Assembly (NCBI GenBank): GCA_040905905.1
Contig: JBBDQN010000031.1
Location: forward strand, 62,001-126,000
From: JAICND01 sp040905905
GTDB lineage: Bacteria; Actinomycetota; Acidimicrobiia; Spongiisociales; ZC4RG35
Reading direction: 5' to 3'
Length of the DNA: 64,000 bases
Shown here: piece after piece, positions 49,241 to 58,449 of the stretch
How the letters are laid out: each line of letters begins with the position of its first letter
Position numbering within the stretch: position 1 is the first letter of the stretch
Made by a program: the position numbers and the translations under genes
Notes under the pieces: generated by a model
What the model was told of the DNA's origin: nothing
Seen by the model: the letters and a program-made list of their open reading frames with translations, nothing else
Databases searched by the model: none

Positions 49241-50422
49241 TCACTGATCAAAGCAACTGTCACCGGCCCGATCGAGGCCGAAGACGATCTCAGGATCGTT
49301 GCCATCAAAGCGGCCTTCCACCTGGGACATGTTTCCCAAGCGGCGGGCACGAGCAACCAAATTCTTCCCCCTTCGGAGACACGCGGATTCCCACTCGGCC
49401 CAAGCGCCCGGCGCGTCATCGCCCGCGGCTGCGAGGGCCGCATGCAGGTCCCACGCATCGGCGGCGGCCTTGGCAGTGCCTGCCGCCGCGTGAGGGCGGG
49501 CGGCGAAAGCGGCATCCCCGATGAGAGCGACCCGGCCGATCGCCATCCGCGGAACCACGACATCGGCTACCGCCTGTATGAACGGCTCGGCGGTGGCAAC
49601 CACCATGGCGGCCAGGTCCGGCGGAAGCAGTCTCATGGCATCTTCGCGAAGGTGGTCCACCTGGTCTTGCGCAACTGCCCCTGGTGGCACCGAGAGGTGC
49701 CTGCGTCCACCCGACCGATCGGTCATGGCGCCTTCTGTGGTTTCACTCACGTTGCGGTACCAAACGTAGTTGAGAAGCCGCTGATCCTCGCCAGGGTTGG
49801 GGATCGGGTAGGAGAGGATGTGGCTGAGTGCCGGTGTGTAATAGGTGATGGCTTCGTGGAGCCTTGAGAATGTCCCCTCCGGGAGCTCTGTCTCTCGCAC
49901 CACTCCTCGCCAGCCCAGATAGCCGGCGAAAACCGGTATCGAGCCGGGTAGCAGCTGGCTGCGGGCCGTCGAGGAGATGCCATCGGCGCACACCAGAAGC
50001 TGGCCGACTGCGGTCCGGCCGTCGGTCAACTCGATCCCAACCTCTGGGCCCTCGTCATGGATGGAGCGCACTTCGCTGTTCGGGTGATAGAGGCTGTCGC
50101 CGATCGCCTCACGAAGTGGCCGGTAGAGCGTGTTCCACGCCGTGAACCGGTATCGACAGTGCGCCTCGTATACGGACTTGCCGTCACGTCCGACAAAACG
50201 AAACCAGCGGGTCCGCTCGCTGAAGTCGTCAAGACTCATGCCCATCCTCTCGACCAGGTATCGGGCGCTGGCCGGATGCAGGACGATCCCTGCTCCGCGC
50301 CCTTCCAGGTCGGCAGGTGATCGTTCAAAAACCTGCACATCCCAGCCGGCATCGCGGAGAAGGACGGCAGCGGTTAGACCACCAATAGACCCTCCCATGA
50401 CCGCCACCGCTCGCTCGGTCAC
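49241..50422 (-). CDS. FAD-dependent aromatic monooxygenase (2,6-dihydroxypyridine hydroxylase-like)
   Basis: 393 residues. FAD site VMGGSIGGLTAAVLLRDAGW then EGRGAGIVLHP; the DG motif is VCADGISSTARSQ and the GD motif ALIGDAAFAARPHAAAGTA. These are class A flavoprotein hydroxylase marks. The overall pattern (short, RGAGIVLHP, PHAAAGTAKAAADA) resembles 2,6-dihydroxypyridine 3-monooxygenase and related heteroaromatic hydroxylases rather than phenol types; this is an inference from memory. Divergent from the GntR gene, with candidate operator motifs in the 121-bp gap. Confidence 0.87.
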   Translation of the reverse strand: MTERAVAVMGGSIGGLTAAVLLRDAGWDVQVFERSPADLEGRGAGIVLHPASARYLVERMGMSLDDFSERTRWFRFVGRDGKSVYEAHCRYRFTAWNTLYRPLREAIGDSLYHPNSEVRSIHDEGPEVGIELTDGRTAVGQLLVCADGISSTARSQLLPGSIPVFAGYLGWRGVVRETELPEGTFSRLHEAITYYTPALSHILSYPIPNPGEDQRLLNYVWYRNVSETTEGAMTDRSGGRRHLSVPPGAVAQDQVDHLREDAMRLLPPDLAAMVVATAEPFIQAVADVVVPRMAIGRVALIGDAAFAARPHAAAGTAKAAADAWDLHAALAAAGDDAPGAWAEWESACLRRGKNLVARARRLGNMSQVEGRFDGNDPEIVFGLDRAGDSCFDQ

Positions 50423-50463
50423 GTAACTAAACCATGAGAATCAGTTGACACCCTGCCCGACAG

Positions 50464-50496
50464 AACTGTATACGTAGATATTGCATGGTGCATGAT
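50464..50496. promoter_or_regulatory. Two-part putative operator, copy 1
   Basis: AACTGTATACG (50464-50474) and CATGGTGCATGAT (50484-50496) recur as AACTGTATACG and CATGATGCATGAT at 59818-59849 with nearly the same spacing. GTATAC and TGCA cores are palindromic. This copy lies between the divergent FAD monooxygenase and GntR genes, as expected for an autoregulated GntR-family site. Confidence 0.6.
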
Positions 50497-50543
50497 CGGT
50501 CGGTGTTGGACATGACCGCCGCCACCACAGATGGAGACGGACG

Positions 50544-51200
50544 ATGACGGCAGCAGAGGAGGCTTTGAGCCAGCTTCGCAGCCGCATATTGACCGGTTCC
50601 CTCGCAGCCGGGTCCAAGCTTCATCAAGAGGAGATTGCTACTCAACTCGGGATGAGTCGTATACCAGTTCGAGACGCCATCCGAACCCTGGCCAGCGAAG
50701 GCCTGGTTCGTCTGGAGCCCCGGCGGACGGCGATCGTGACATCGGTCAGCCTCGATGACCTGGCGGAGTTATACGAGCTGCGGGGGGCGATCGAACCGCT
50801 GGCAAGCGCGATGGCCGTACCAAAGATCACCGCCGGAGATTTGCTCAAGATGCGAGGTCTTCTGAGAACCATGATCGAGACCAACGAGCCGATCGAATGG
50901 CTCGCGGCCAACGACGGGTTCCACGCCTGCCTATTCGAGAACTCCGGCCGGCCTCGCATGATTGCCCTCCTGCGCCAGGCCCGCGAACAAACCCGTCGGT
51001 ATACGGGGATCCGGATGGTGGAAGGACGCGCCGATCTCGACATCGAGCATCATCTGATCCTGGCGGCCACAGAACGACGGGACACGCAGGCGGTAGAGGC
51101 ACTGGTGCGGGCCCATCTGATCAGCGCCTTCACCGCTTTGAAGAGGGAGATGGCGGATCTATTCGAGGATTCCTCGTCGAGTGAGGCGAGGAACGCATGA
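50544..51200 (+). CDS. GntR family transcriptional regulator (FCD/FadR subfamily)
   Basis: 218 residues. Winged helix: ALSQLRSRILTGSLAAGSKL then IATQLGMSRIPVRDAIRTLA, followed by a C-terminal helical FCD domain (ELYELRGAIEPLASAM, FHACLFENSGRPRM, IEHHLILAATERRD) with His residues likely to bind a metal and an organic acid. It probably senses the block C/D substrate and represses the divergent monooxygenase operon. The shared motif at 59818 suggests it also controls the GlcG/HisD-like promoter. A small hairpin AGCCC-GAA-GGGCT follows at 51234-51246. Confidence 0.93.
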   Translation: MTAAEEALSQLRSRILTGSLAAGSKLHQEEIATQLGMSRIPVRDAIRTLASEGLVRLEPRRTAIVTSVSLDDLAELYELRGAIEPLASAMAVPKITAGDLLKMRGLLRTMIETNEPIEWLAANDGFHACLFENSGRPRMIALLRQAREQTRRYTGIRMVEGRADLDIEHHLILAATERRDTQAVEALVRAHLISAFTALKREMADLFEDSSSSEARNA

Positions 51201-51276
51201 CAGCACGGAAACCCCCGCGCTGTGACCAAGCGGAGCCCGAAGGGCTTCGTGTGAGCCGATAGGAGGAGGTCTGCCG

Positions 51277-51921
51277 ATGGCGATGGCAGAGAGGGCAACT
51301 TTCGGAGGTTATTACGACATCAGGGAGGACCTGAAGCTCAACACGATGGACATCGTCGTGGCAGTCCTCCTAGGCGGAATCGAAGCGGCGATTGAGATCC
51401 TGGGCGCTCTGGGCTTTACCGAACGTTTGGTATGGGCCACAGGCGCGGCAGGGTTTGCCATCTACGCCTTCTACAACGGAATGACCTGGATCCTGTATTA
51501 CGCCGGCGCTTATCTGCGCAAGCGTTCTTCAGTGATCCTGCTGGCGGCCATCGTGACCGCATTGGTCCGGTGGTTCTTTGGCGATCCTGATGGCCCGGTG
51601 TTGCTGTTCTATGGCATCTTCCCGGCCATTTTCGGGATGGTGGTTTTCTCGTTGATGCAATGGCATGGCGGCAGGCTGCTCTTCGCCATCTCAGCCGCTA
51701 CCACTGCGGCCATGAACCAGGTGGCCACCTTTGTGGGCCAGGGCGGTTTTCAGATCGCCGAAGGCGCCGGGTGGGGCGTTGTCTCCATCACCATCGGCTT
51801 CCTGGGCGGACTGATCTGGGGCCCAGTGGCCTGGTACCTGGGACGTGGTCTAGAGAAAGCCGGCGTACCGTCGGTGGATCAGCCACCGTCTTGGGGCACC
51901 CCCAAGACGTCAATGGCCTGA
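51277..51921 (+). CDS. ECF transporter S component (YkoE-like)
   Basis: 214 residues, start after GGAGGAGG. About six hydrophobic segments (MDIVVAVLLGGIEAAIEILG, VWATGAAGFAIYAFYNG, SVILLAAIVTALV, VLLFYGIFPAIFGMVVF, GVVSITIGFLGGLIWGPVAW) with short loops, as in the substrate-capture subunits of energy-coupling-factor importers. The following fused double-ATPase and T-component genes complete a YkoE-YkoD-YkoC-like set. YkoE proteins usually take up thiamine-pathway pyrimidines, but here the set is fused to a catabolic operon, so another vitamin-sized or heterocyclic substrate is possible. Confidence 0.83.
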   Translation: MAMAERATFGGYYDIREDLKLNTMDIVVAVLLGGIEAAIEILGALGFTERLVWATGAAGFAIYAFYNGMTWILYYAGAYLRKRSSVILLAAIVTALVRWFFGDPDGPVLLFYGIFPAIFGMVVFSLMQWHGGRLLFAISAATTAAMNQVATFVGQGGFQIAEGAGWGVVSITIGFLGGLIWGPVAWYLGRGLEKAGVPSVDQPPSWGTPKTSMA

Positions 51922-51952
51922 CGGAAGTAACGGTTATCGCCTAATCACGGTT

Positions 51953-51978
51953 TGAGCGCCGGGTCACGCCGGCGCTCA
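51953..51978 (+). terminator. Perfect intercistronic hairpin
   Basis: TGAGCGCCGG (51953-51962) pairs with CCGGCGCTCA (51969-51978) around GTCACG. It lies in the 109-bp gap between the S-component and double-ATPase genes. No T-tract follows. It may stabilise the S-component mRNA or lower expression of the downstream genes. Confidence 0.55.
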
Positions 51979-52030
51979 GACTGGGTCGTCTCGGACGCCA
52001 GTCGGAGGGACGGTCCCTTGTCCAAGGAGA

Positions 52031-53797
52031 TTGATGACACGACCGCCTGTTTTCGTTGTCGAGGACTACACCTTTTGGTTTCGCACACCCATGGGCGAGG
52101 TAGCGCCGACGGCCTTGGAGAATGTCTCGTTCGAGATCGAACAAGGTGAGTCCGTTCTCATCCTCGGTCAGAGCGGTTCCGGCAAGAGCACGCTGGCTCT
52201 CAACCTTGTGGGGATCTACCCCGACTACTTCGGTGGACGTAACCAGGGCCGAATACTCATCAACCATCCTGAGAAAGGCCTGATCAACCGTCGCGAGTTG
52301 CAGCCGGGGGAACGGTTTCAGCTGGTCAACATGCTCTTTCAGAATCCAGAGGATCAGATCGTCACCCTCAGTGTTGAAGAGGAGGTGGCTTTCGCCCTCG
52401 AGAACTACCTCATGGACCCGGCCGACATCAATCCCCGTATCGATCGTGCACTCGACCTGGTTGGCCTTCAAGGATTTCGTGAGCGGTCGACCTTGAAGCT
52501 CTCCGGCGGGGAGAAACAAAGGGTCGCTCTGGCAGCCATGCTCGCTATGGAACCGAAGGTGTTGATCCTCGACGAGCCCACCTCGAATCTCGATCCGGTG
52601 GGGACCTCGGAGGTCCTCGAAGCGATCGATCGCGTGCGGAAACGGGTCGACATCACCCTCCTTGTCATCGAGCACGAAGTCGACGCAGTTTTCGACCTCG
52701 TCGATCGAGTGATGCTCGTAGACGAAAAGTCCGTGCATGGCCCTTACGAGCCGAGGACGTTTCTCGAGCGCCATGGCCTCGATGTTCGCGACCACCTGGG
52801 GTTGTGGATCCCTCAGTCCGTCGAGGTCGCTTTGGAACTTCGCAAAGCAGGTAGGTCAATACCGCGGATACCCCTCAACGGCAATGAGTTGGTCGAAGCC
52901 TTGGCGCCCGACGGCCCCTTGTCGACTGTTGAGGCTGCCAAAGATGAAGCGGTCTCGTCCGCTCCGTCTTCAGAACCCGTGATTGAGGTCAAGGATCTCT
53001 CTTTCTCCTACGGTGAGGGGGACGTGTTACGCGGCCTGAACCTGCAGGTCTACCGCAGCGAGCTCCTGGCCATCGTTGGCCAGAACGGTTCGGGTAAGTC
53101 CACTCTTGCCCAGCTTTTCAACGGAATTCTCACACCGACAGCCGGGCAAGTCCTGGTGGAGGGCAAACCGACCACGGATTACAAGTTTGCCCATTTGGTC
53201 AAACGGGTGGCCTACATCTTTCAAGTGCCAGAGAAGCAGTTCATCCGTACGACCGTATTTGATGAGATTGCTCATGGGCTGCGTGCCCTCAAGTTGTCGG
53301 AGGAGGAGACCGAGGCACGGGTCATCTCATTCTTGGAGAGATTGCGCTTGCTAGAGCACCGAGATCGCAGCCCGTACATCTTGAGCCACGGCCAAAAGAG
53401 GAGGCTTTCCGTGGCTTGCATGGTGGCGGCGGAGCCGGACGTGGTTGTTCTCGACGAGCCGACCTTCGGTCAGGACTACCAGCAAGCGCAGAGGCTGATG
53501 CAGCTGCTCCGAGGTCTGGCCAACGACGGCGCCGCGGTGGTGTTCATCACTCATGACATGCGTCTGGTGGCAGAGTATGCGGACCGGTGTGCAGTCCTCT
53601 CCTCGGGCGAGATCGTCTTCGAGGGGAACCCCTACCGGCTGTTTTCGTCCCCTGAGGTGCTCAGCCAGTCCAAACTCAAGGCACCCCCGATCCATGAGTT
53701 CTCCCAGCGCCTGATTGGTCAACCGATGCTTGACGCTCACGAGCTGACTCAACGCCTAAAGGAGGTGTTTGGTGCCGAATCTCGAACTGTCGTTTAG
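52031..53797 (+). CDS. Fused double ECF transporter ATPase (YkoD-like)
   Basis: 588 residues with two nucleotide-binding domains. Domain 1: Walker A LGQSGSGKST, signature LSGGEKQRVALA, Walker B VLILDEPTSNLD, switch His in LVIEHEVDAV. Domain 2 (from about residue 318): Walker A VGQNGSGKST, signature reduced to LSHGQKRRLS, Walker B VVVLDEPTFGQD, switch His in FITHDMRLV. It hydrolyses ATP for the ECF importer. The degenerate second signature is common in heterodimeric ECF ATPases. Overlaps the T-component gene by about 26 bp. Confidence 0.94.
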   Translation: MMTRPPVFVVEDYTFWFRTPMGEVAPTALENVSFEIEQGESVLILGQSGSGKSTLALNLVGIYPDYFGGRNQGRILINHPEKGLINRRELQPGERFQLVNMLFQNPEDQIVTLSVEEEVAFALENYLMDPADINPRIDRALDLVGLQGFRERSTLKLSGGEKQRVALAAMLAMEPKVLILDEPTSNLDPVGTSEVLEAIDRVRKRVDITLLVIEHEVDAVFDLVDRVMLVDEKSVHGPYEPRTFLERHGLDVRDHLGLWIPQSVEVALELRKAGRSIPRIPLNGNELVEALAPDGPLSTVEAAKDEAVSSAPSSEPVIEVKDLSFSYGEGDVLRGLNLQVYRSELLAIVGQNGSGKSTLAQLFNGILTPTAGQVLVEGKPTTDYKFAHLVKRVAYIFQVPEKQFIRTTVFDEIAHGLRALKLSEEETEARVISFLERLRLLEHRDRSPYILSHGQKRRLSVACMVAAEPDVVVLDEPTFGQDYQQAQRLMQLLRGLANDGAAVVFITHDMRLVAEYADRCAVLSSGEIVFEGNPYRLFSSPEVLSQSKLKAPPIHEFSQRLIGQPMLDAHELTQRLKEVFGAESRTVV

Positions 53798-54593
53798 GGA
53801 GGCCAGCTCCCCCTTCCATCGAATGACGCCGTCCTCAAAACTGGTATTCGTGATCGGCGTTTCATTCGTAGCGATCTTCAACACCAACATGTGGGTGGGG
53901 ATTGGTCTGTTTGTCTTCGTTCTCTTGTTAGCTGCCTTCGCCACCTCAGTGCCGCTCAAGACCTACTGGTCATTGGGCAAGGTGATCCTGCCGTTTGTGA
54001 TCATCCTTTTTGTCGTATTCCCGTTCTTCTATAGCGGCCAGGCCACGACCGGCTCTGACATCATCGTGATCAGGACTCCAATTCGGGACCTCACCTGGGC
54101 GGACATTGGGTTCGGCTCCCTGCTTGCATTCCGGTTCTTGGCGATCGGGGTGTCGGGTCTCATCTTTGCCTTCACTACCCATCCAAGCGACTTGGTGCAG
54201 AGCCTTTCCAAGCGAGGCTGGGACTATCGGTTGGTGCATGCCCCGGTATTGGGTTTGGTGTTGTTTCCCGCCTTGTTGGAGATGGGTCGGGAGATCTCTA
54301 TTACTCAGAGGATCCGAGATCTCGGTCAGGACACCAACTGGTTCAAGAGAAAGTTGGTGCGTCTGCGGCATCTTGCTTTTGCCATGCTGGTGCTAGGACT
54401 TCGCAACGGTCAGACCCAGGCCATGGCGCTTGACATCCGCGGCTACGGCGCCCACAAGACCAGAACATTTATGCGGCCCATGATCAACAACAGAGCTGGG
54501 ACGATCTTCGCATGGGTGTTCTTTATTCTCTCCGTCATCTACCTCATCCTGCAATGGGACCCGATGACGATGCAGTGGAACATGCAGTTGTGA
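53772..54593 (+). CDS. ecfT: ECF transporter transmembrane T component (EcfT/YkoC-like)
   Basis: About 273 residues from GTG 53772, which follows AAAGGAGG at 53759-53766; a TTG one codon earlier is possible. Four to five spans (SSKLVFVIGVSFVAIF, VGIGLFVFVLLLAAF, VILPFVIILFVVFPFFY) and a C-terminal coupling domain with ITQRIRDLGQDTNWF and MALDIRGYGAHKTRT, the x-R-G motif that docks on the ATPases. Its stop overlaps the GTG of the aldehyde dehydrogenase (GTGA), linking uptake to catabolism. Confidence 0.93.
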   Translation: MPNLELSFREASSPFHRMTPSSKLVFVIGVSFVAIFNTNMWVGIGLFVFVLLLAAFATSVPLKTYWSLGKVILPFVIILFVVFPFFYSGQATTGSDIIVIRTPIRDLTWADIGFGSLLAFRFLAIGVSGLIFAFTTHPSDLVQSLSKRGWDYRLVHAPVLGLVLFPALLEMGREISITQRIRDLGQDTNWFKRKLVRLRHLAFAMLVLGLRNGQTQAMALDIRGYGAHKTRTFMRPMINNRAGTIFAWVFFILSVIYLILQWDPMTMQWNMQL

Positions 54594-56092
54594 TCGAGCC
54601 GATCATTCAAAGAGGCCTGTTGGTCGGCGGGAAGGAGATCGATGCCGCCGACGAGGCCCAACTGGAGATCATCAATCCCGCCACCGGCGGTTTGATTGGC
54701 CGGGTGTCGGCCGCCGGGGAAGCTGACATCGACGCGGCCGTGGACGTAGCCCGTGAGGCTTTCAACAACGGAGTGTGGTCTCGGCTTCCAATCTGGGAAC
54801 GGGCCAAAACCCTGAATCGCTTCGCTGATGTGATCGACGAACACATTGAAGAGCTCTTCCGGCTCGAGACCCTCAACAACGGGCGACCCATTGCTGAGAC
54901 CCGGGCCCAGGTAGCTCGACTGTCAGGTTGGTATCGCTACAACGCCGCCCTCCTGCTGGCGGATCGAGGCGCCTCCATACCAATGCCTGGGAGCTATCAC
55001 GTTTACACCTTCCGATTCCCGATTGGGGTGGTCGGAATCCTGAGTTCGTTCAACCATCCGCTGATGATCGGGTCCAAGAGCCTGGCGCCCGCCCTCGCCA
55101 CCGGCAACAGTGTGTTGCTCAAACCCTCGGAGTTGACCCCCCTTACGAGTCTGATCCTGGGCGACCTCGCCCAACTTGCGGGCATACCGCCTGGAGTTCT
55201 CAACGTGGTGCCGGGCTTCGGACCGGTGGCCGGCCGGCGCATCGCCGAACACCCTGACATAGGCAAGATCAGTTTTACGGGCGGATCGGCGGCGGGACGG
55301 CAGGTGGCGACTGCCGCGGCTGGACATTTCGCCAAAGTCACGGTCGAGCTAGGCGGTAAAACCCCGGTAATTGTTTTCGACGATATCGACATTGAAACGG
55401 CTGCCCGGGGAGCAGCTTTTGGGGCATTCATCGCCGCTGGCCAGACCTGTATTTGCGGCAGCCGTTTACTGGTCCAGCGGCACGTCTATGAAGAGTTCGT
55501 GACTCGGCTGGTTGACATCGCTCGATCCATCCGGATCGGCGACCCGGCCGACGCCGACACACAATTGGGTCCGGTCATCTCCGAACAAGCGCGTCAGCGG
55601 GTTCTGTCCTACCTGTCGCTAGCCGAAGCCGAGGGCGCCGTTTTGGCCACCGGTGGGGGCGTTCCGCAAGGGGCCGGGCTGGCGCAGGGCTATTACCTGG
55701 AACCGACGGTCCTCCGGGACGTGACGAACGACATGCGCTGTGCCCGGGAGGAGATCTTTGGACCCGTGACCGTGGTCATCCCGTTTGATGATGAAGATGA
55801 GGCGGTTCGTTTGGCCAATGACTCCCCGTTCGGGCTGGGTTCGGCCATCTGGACTGGACAGGTGGGCCGGGCCCACCGGGTTGCCGAGCGTCTCACCCAT
55901 GGGATCGTCTGGGTCAACGACCATCATCGTCTGGATCCGGCGGTCCCCTGGGGCGGAGTCCGTGACAGCGGTTCGGGACGAGAAGGTGGTTGGGAGTCGT
56001 TCCATGACTTCACCCATGTCCGTTCCGTGACGATCAGGACCGATGCGAGTCCGGTCGACTGGTATGGAGGGGACACCGGGCGGTTGAACTAG
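54590..56092 (+). CDS. Aldehyde dehydrogenase
   Basis: 500 residues from GTG 54590 overlapping the ecfT stop. Catalytic residues counted from this start: N155 (SSFNHP), K178 (LLKPSE), E253 (TVELGGKTP) and C287 (GQTCICGSR); the cofactor glycines are in SFTGGSAAGRQV. It oxidises an aldehyde to an acid with NAD(P). The gene is followed without a gap by the zinc alcohol dehydrogenase, making an alcohol-aldehyde-acid oxidation pair. Confidence 0.95.
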   Translation: MIEPIIQRGLLVGGKEIDAADEAQLEIINPATGGLIGRVSAAGEADIDAAVDVAREAFNNGVWSRLPIWERAKTLNRFADVIDEHIEELFRLETLNNGRPIAETRAQVARLSGWYRYNAALLLADRGASIPMPGSYHVYTFRFPIGVVGILSSFNHPLMIGSKSLAPALATGNSVLLKPSELTPLTSLILGDLAQLAGIPPGVLNVVPGFGPVAGRRIAEHPDIGKISFTGGSAAGRQVATAAAGHFAKVTVELGGKTPVIVFDDIDIETAARGAAFGAFIAAGQTCICGSRLLVQRHVYEEFVTRLVDIARSIRIGDPADADTQLGPVISEQARQRVLSYLSLAEAEGAVLATGGGVPQGAGLAQGYYLEPTVLRDVTNDMRCAREEIFGPVTVVIPFDDEDEAVRLANDSPFGLGSAIWTGQVGRAHRVAERLTHGIVWVNDHHRLDPAVPWGGVRDSGSGREGGWESFHDFTHVRSVTIRTDASPVDWYGGDTGRLN

Positions 56093-57100
56093 ATGAAAGC
56101 GCTCCTGTTGGAATCACCTGGCGCGGCCGTCCTGAGAGAGGTGCCGGAGCCAGACGTCGCCGGACGGGCCCTGGTGACTGTGAACCGGGTGGGCATATGC
56201 GGTACCGACGTCAGCATCTTCCGGGGCAAGATTTCTGTGTCGGTGCCACGCATCATGGGCCACGAGGTGGTTGGCGTGGTGGAGCGCGCGGGGCCGCTCG
56301 GTCTGGTTCCCGCGGGGTCCAAAGTCGTCGTCGATCCCACCATCACCTGTGGCTATTGCGACATGTGCAGAGGCGACCGTTCCAATCTATGTCGCAACGG
56401 CGGGCTCATGGGGCGGGAGGTCGACGGTGTCTATGCCGAGAGGCTGGCGATCGACGAGAAACTTCTTCATGTCATTCCCGATCAGGTGCCGATGGAGGCG
56501 GGACCCTTGCTCCAGGTGTTGGCCACCTGTGTCCACGCCCAGAGCGGTTTCGCGGTCTTCCCGGGGGACACAGCCGTGGTGATCGGACTCGGGGTCACCG
56601 GCAACCTCCATCTGCAGCTGCTGGCCGCCCGCGGCATAACCTCGATCGTGGCGGTGACCCGATCCGAATGGAAACGAGACCTGGCGACCGACTGGGGGGC
56701 CACCCATTCGGTTGGCCCGGACCGGGCCACTGAGGCTGTCATGAAAGCCAGTGATGGCCGGGGAGCCGCTGTCGTGATCGAGTCGGCTGGTTACGAGTCG
56801 ACCTTGAGTCAAGCGATCGAACTAGCGGCCCCCGCCGGTACGGTCGTGTTATTCGGCACCATCACCGGTGGCCAGGCGGGGCTTCCTTATTACCTGCTCT
56901 ACGAGAAGGAGCTCACCATCCTCAACCCGCGGGCGGCTCTCCCGCGTGACTTTCCCCGTGCGATCGAATTGGTGGCTGCGGGTGCCGTTTCTATCGCCCC
57001 GCTCGTAACGCATCGGTTTCCACTCGAGGAAGGCCCGGCTGCCCTGGCCGCTCTCACGGACGATCCCAAAGCCCTCAAGATGATCCTCGAGGTGAGTTGA
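56093..57100 (+). CDS. Zinc-dependent alcohol dehydrogenase
   Basis: 335 residues of the medium-chain dehydrogenase family. Catalytic zinc: Cys in VGICGTDVSIF and His-Glu in IMGHEVVGVVE. Structural zinc: the four Cys in CGYCDMCRGDRSNLC. Cofactor motif VVIGLGVTGNLHLQ. Resembles threonine/sorbitol dehydrogenase-type enzymes. The ATG is the base after the aldehyde dehydrogenase stop. Its TGA overlaps the TTG of the cyclic amidohydrolase. Confidence 0.93.
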   Translation: MKALLLESPGAAVLREVPEPDVAGRALVTVNRVGICGTDVSIFRGKISVSVPRIMGHEVVGVVERAGPLGLVPAGSKVVVDPTITCGYCDMCRGDRSNLCRNGGLMGREVDGVYAERLAIDEKLLHVIPDQVPMEAGPLLQVLATCVHAQSGFAVFPGDTAVVIGLGVTGNLHLQLLAARGITSIVAVTRSEWKRDLATDWGATHSVGPDRATEAVMKASDGRGAAVVIESAGYESTLSQAIELAAPAGTVVLFGTITGGQAGLPYYLLYEKELTILNPRAALPRDFPRAIELVAAGAVSIAPLVTHRFPLEEGPAALAALTDDPKALKMILEVS

Positions 57101-58449
57101 CCCGCTTCGATCTTCGGGTGCTGGGGGCAACCCTGGTCGGAACAGAGGTGTTGAAAACAAACCTCTATGTCTCTGAAGGGAAGGTCGCCATGATCGACGG
57201 CGGGGTTCACCCGGCCGATGAGACCATCGACGCTACCGGGCTCGTGGTGCTGCCGGGAATGGTTGACACCCATGTCCACCTGATGGATCCCGGTGATACA
57301 TCCCGGGAGACATTCCCGTCCGGCACGGCAGCCGCGGTCGCCAACGGCGTCACCACCATCGTCGAGCACACCCACAGCCATCCGGTCAGGACAGTTGCCG
57401 ATCTCAACGACAAGCTGGACCATCTCCACGGAAGGGCTCGGACTGATTACGGGCTCGCCGCCCATGTCTGGTCGGACAATCTCACAGACCTGCACGACCT
57501 GTGGTCAGCCGGGGTCGCCTTCTTCAAGATCTTCACCTGCGCCACTCACGGAGTTCCCGCCGTCGAGGGCGAGGACCTCAGAACGGTCCTGACCGAGATC
57601 GCCCGGTTCGGAGGAGCCTGCCTGATCCACTGTGAGGACGAGTCCATGACGGCCGCGGCCGAGCGGCAGTTGCGGGCCGCCGGTCGCACCGACCCGGGGC
57701 TGCTGTTCGAATGGCGGAGTCGGGCTGCCGAAGAGACCGCGGTGAGAGAGGCCGTGGCCGTGGCGGGGATGACCGGCGTTCGGGCAACAGTCGCTCACGT
57801 CAGCACTCCGGAGACGGCTTCCTTGGTTGCCGCGGCGAGGTCGCAGGGGGTCGATGTTGTCGCTGAGGCCTGTCCCCAGTACTTCCATCTGCGCGAGGAC
57901 GAGGTCCGCACGCAGGGATCCCTCCGCAAATTCACCCCGCCAGCGCGAATCCGTTCGGACGAAGATGAAGAATCGATGTGGCGGCTGCTCGCCGAGGGCG
58001 GATTCGGCTATCTGTCAACCGACCACGCCCCATCCACCCTTCACCAGAAGTCAGCCGGAACGTTCTGGGATGTCCATTTCGGTCTCCCGGGTTTGGATAC
58101 CACCCTTGCCTTGATGATGGAGGCCGTGGCGTCGGGCAGATTGGCCTGGACCGATCTGGTTCGGCTCTATTCGGAAGCGCCCGCCCGACGGTATGACCTT
58201 TACCCCCGGAAGGGCCATCTGGGGGTGGGCGCTGATGCTGACTTCGTACTGGTTGATCCTGACCGGAGCTGGCTCATCGGTGACCGTCCATACCTCAGCC
58301 GGGCTGGGTGGTCGCCATACACCGGTCGCCAGGTCCGGGGGTGGGTGCACGCCACTTACCTGCGAGGCTGTCTGACAGCCCTCGACGGGACTCCCCAGGG
58401 AGAATCAGGTGGGACTTTTCTCATGCCACAACCAAGGAGGAGAAAGTGA
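57097..58449 (+). CDS. Cyclic amidohydrolase (dihydropyrimidinase/allantoinase/dihydroorotase-like)
   Basis: 450 residues from TTG 57097 in a TTGA overlap. Binuclear zinc site: HVH in GMVDTHVHLMDPG, carboxylated Lys in FFKIFTCA, His in CLIHCEDES, His in VAHVSTPET and Asp in LSTDHAPST. It opens cyclic amides such as hydantoins, dihydropyrimidines or allantoin. Within this operon it points to a nitrogen heterocycle or imide as substrate. It ends in AAGGAGGAGAAA directly before the next GTG, which provides that gene's ribosome site. Confidence 0.92.
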   Translation: MTRFDLRVLGATLVGTEVLKTNLYVSEGKVAMIDGGVHPADETIDATGLVVLPGMVDTHVHLMDPGDTSRETFPSGTAAAVANGVTTIVEHTHSHPVRTVADLNDKLDHLHGRARTDYGLAAHVWSDNLTDLHDLWSAGVAFFKIFTCATHGVPAVEGEDLRTVLTEIARFGGACLIHCEDESMTAAAERQLRAAGRTDPGLLFEWRSRAAEETAVREAVAVAGMTGVRATVAHVSTPETASLVAAARSQGVDVVAEACPQYFHLREDEVRTQGSLRKFTPPARIRSDEDEESMWRLLAEGGFGYLSTDHAPSTLHQKSAGTFWDVHFGLPGLDTTLALMMEAVASGRLAWTDLVRLYSEAPARRYDLYPRKGHLGVGADADFVLVDPDRSWLIGDRPYLSRAGWSPYTGRQVRGWVHATYLRGCLTALDGTPQGESGGTFLMPQPRRRK

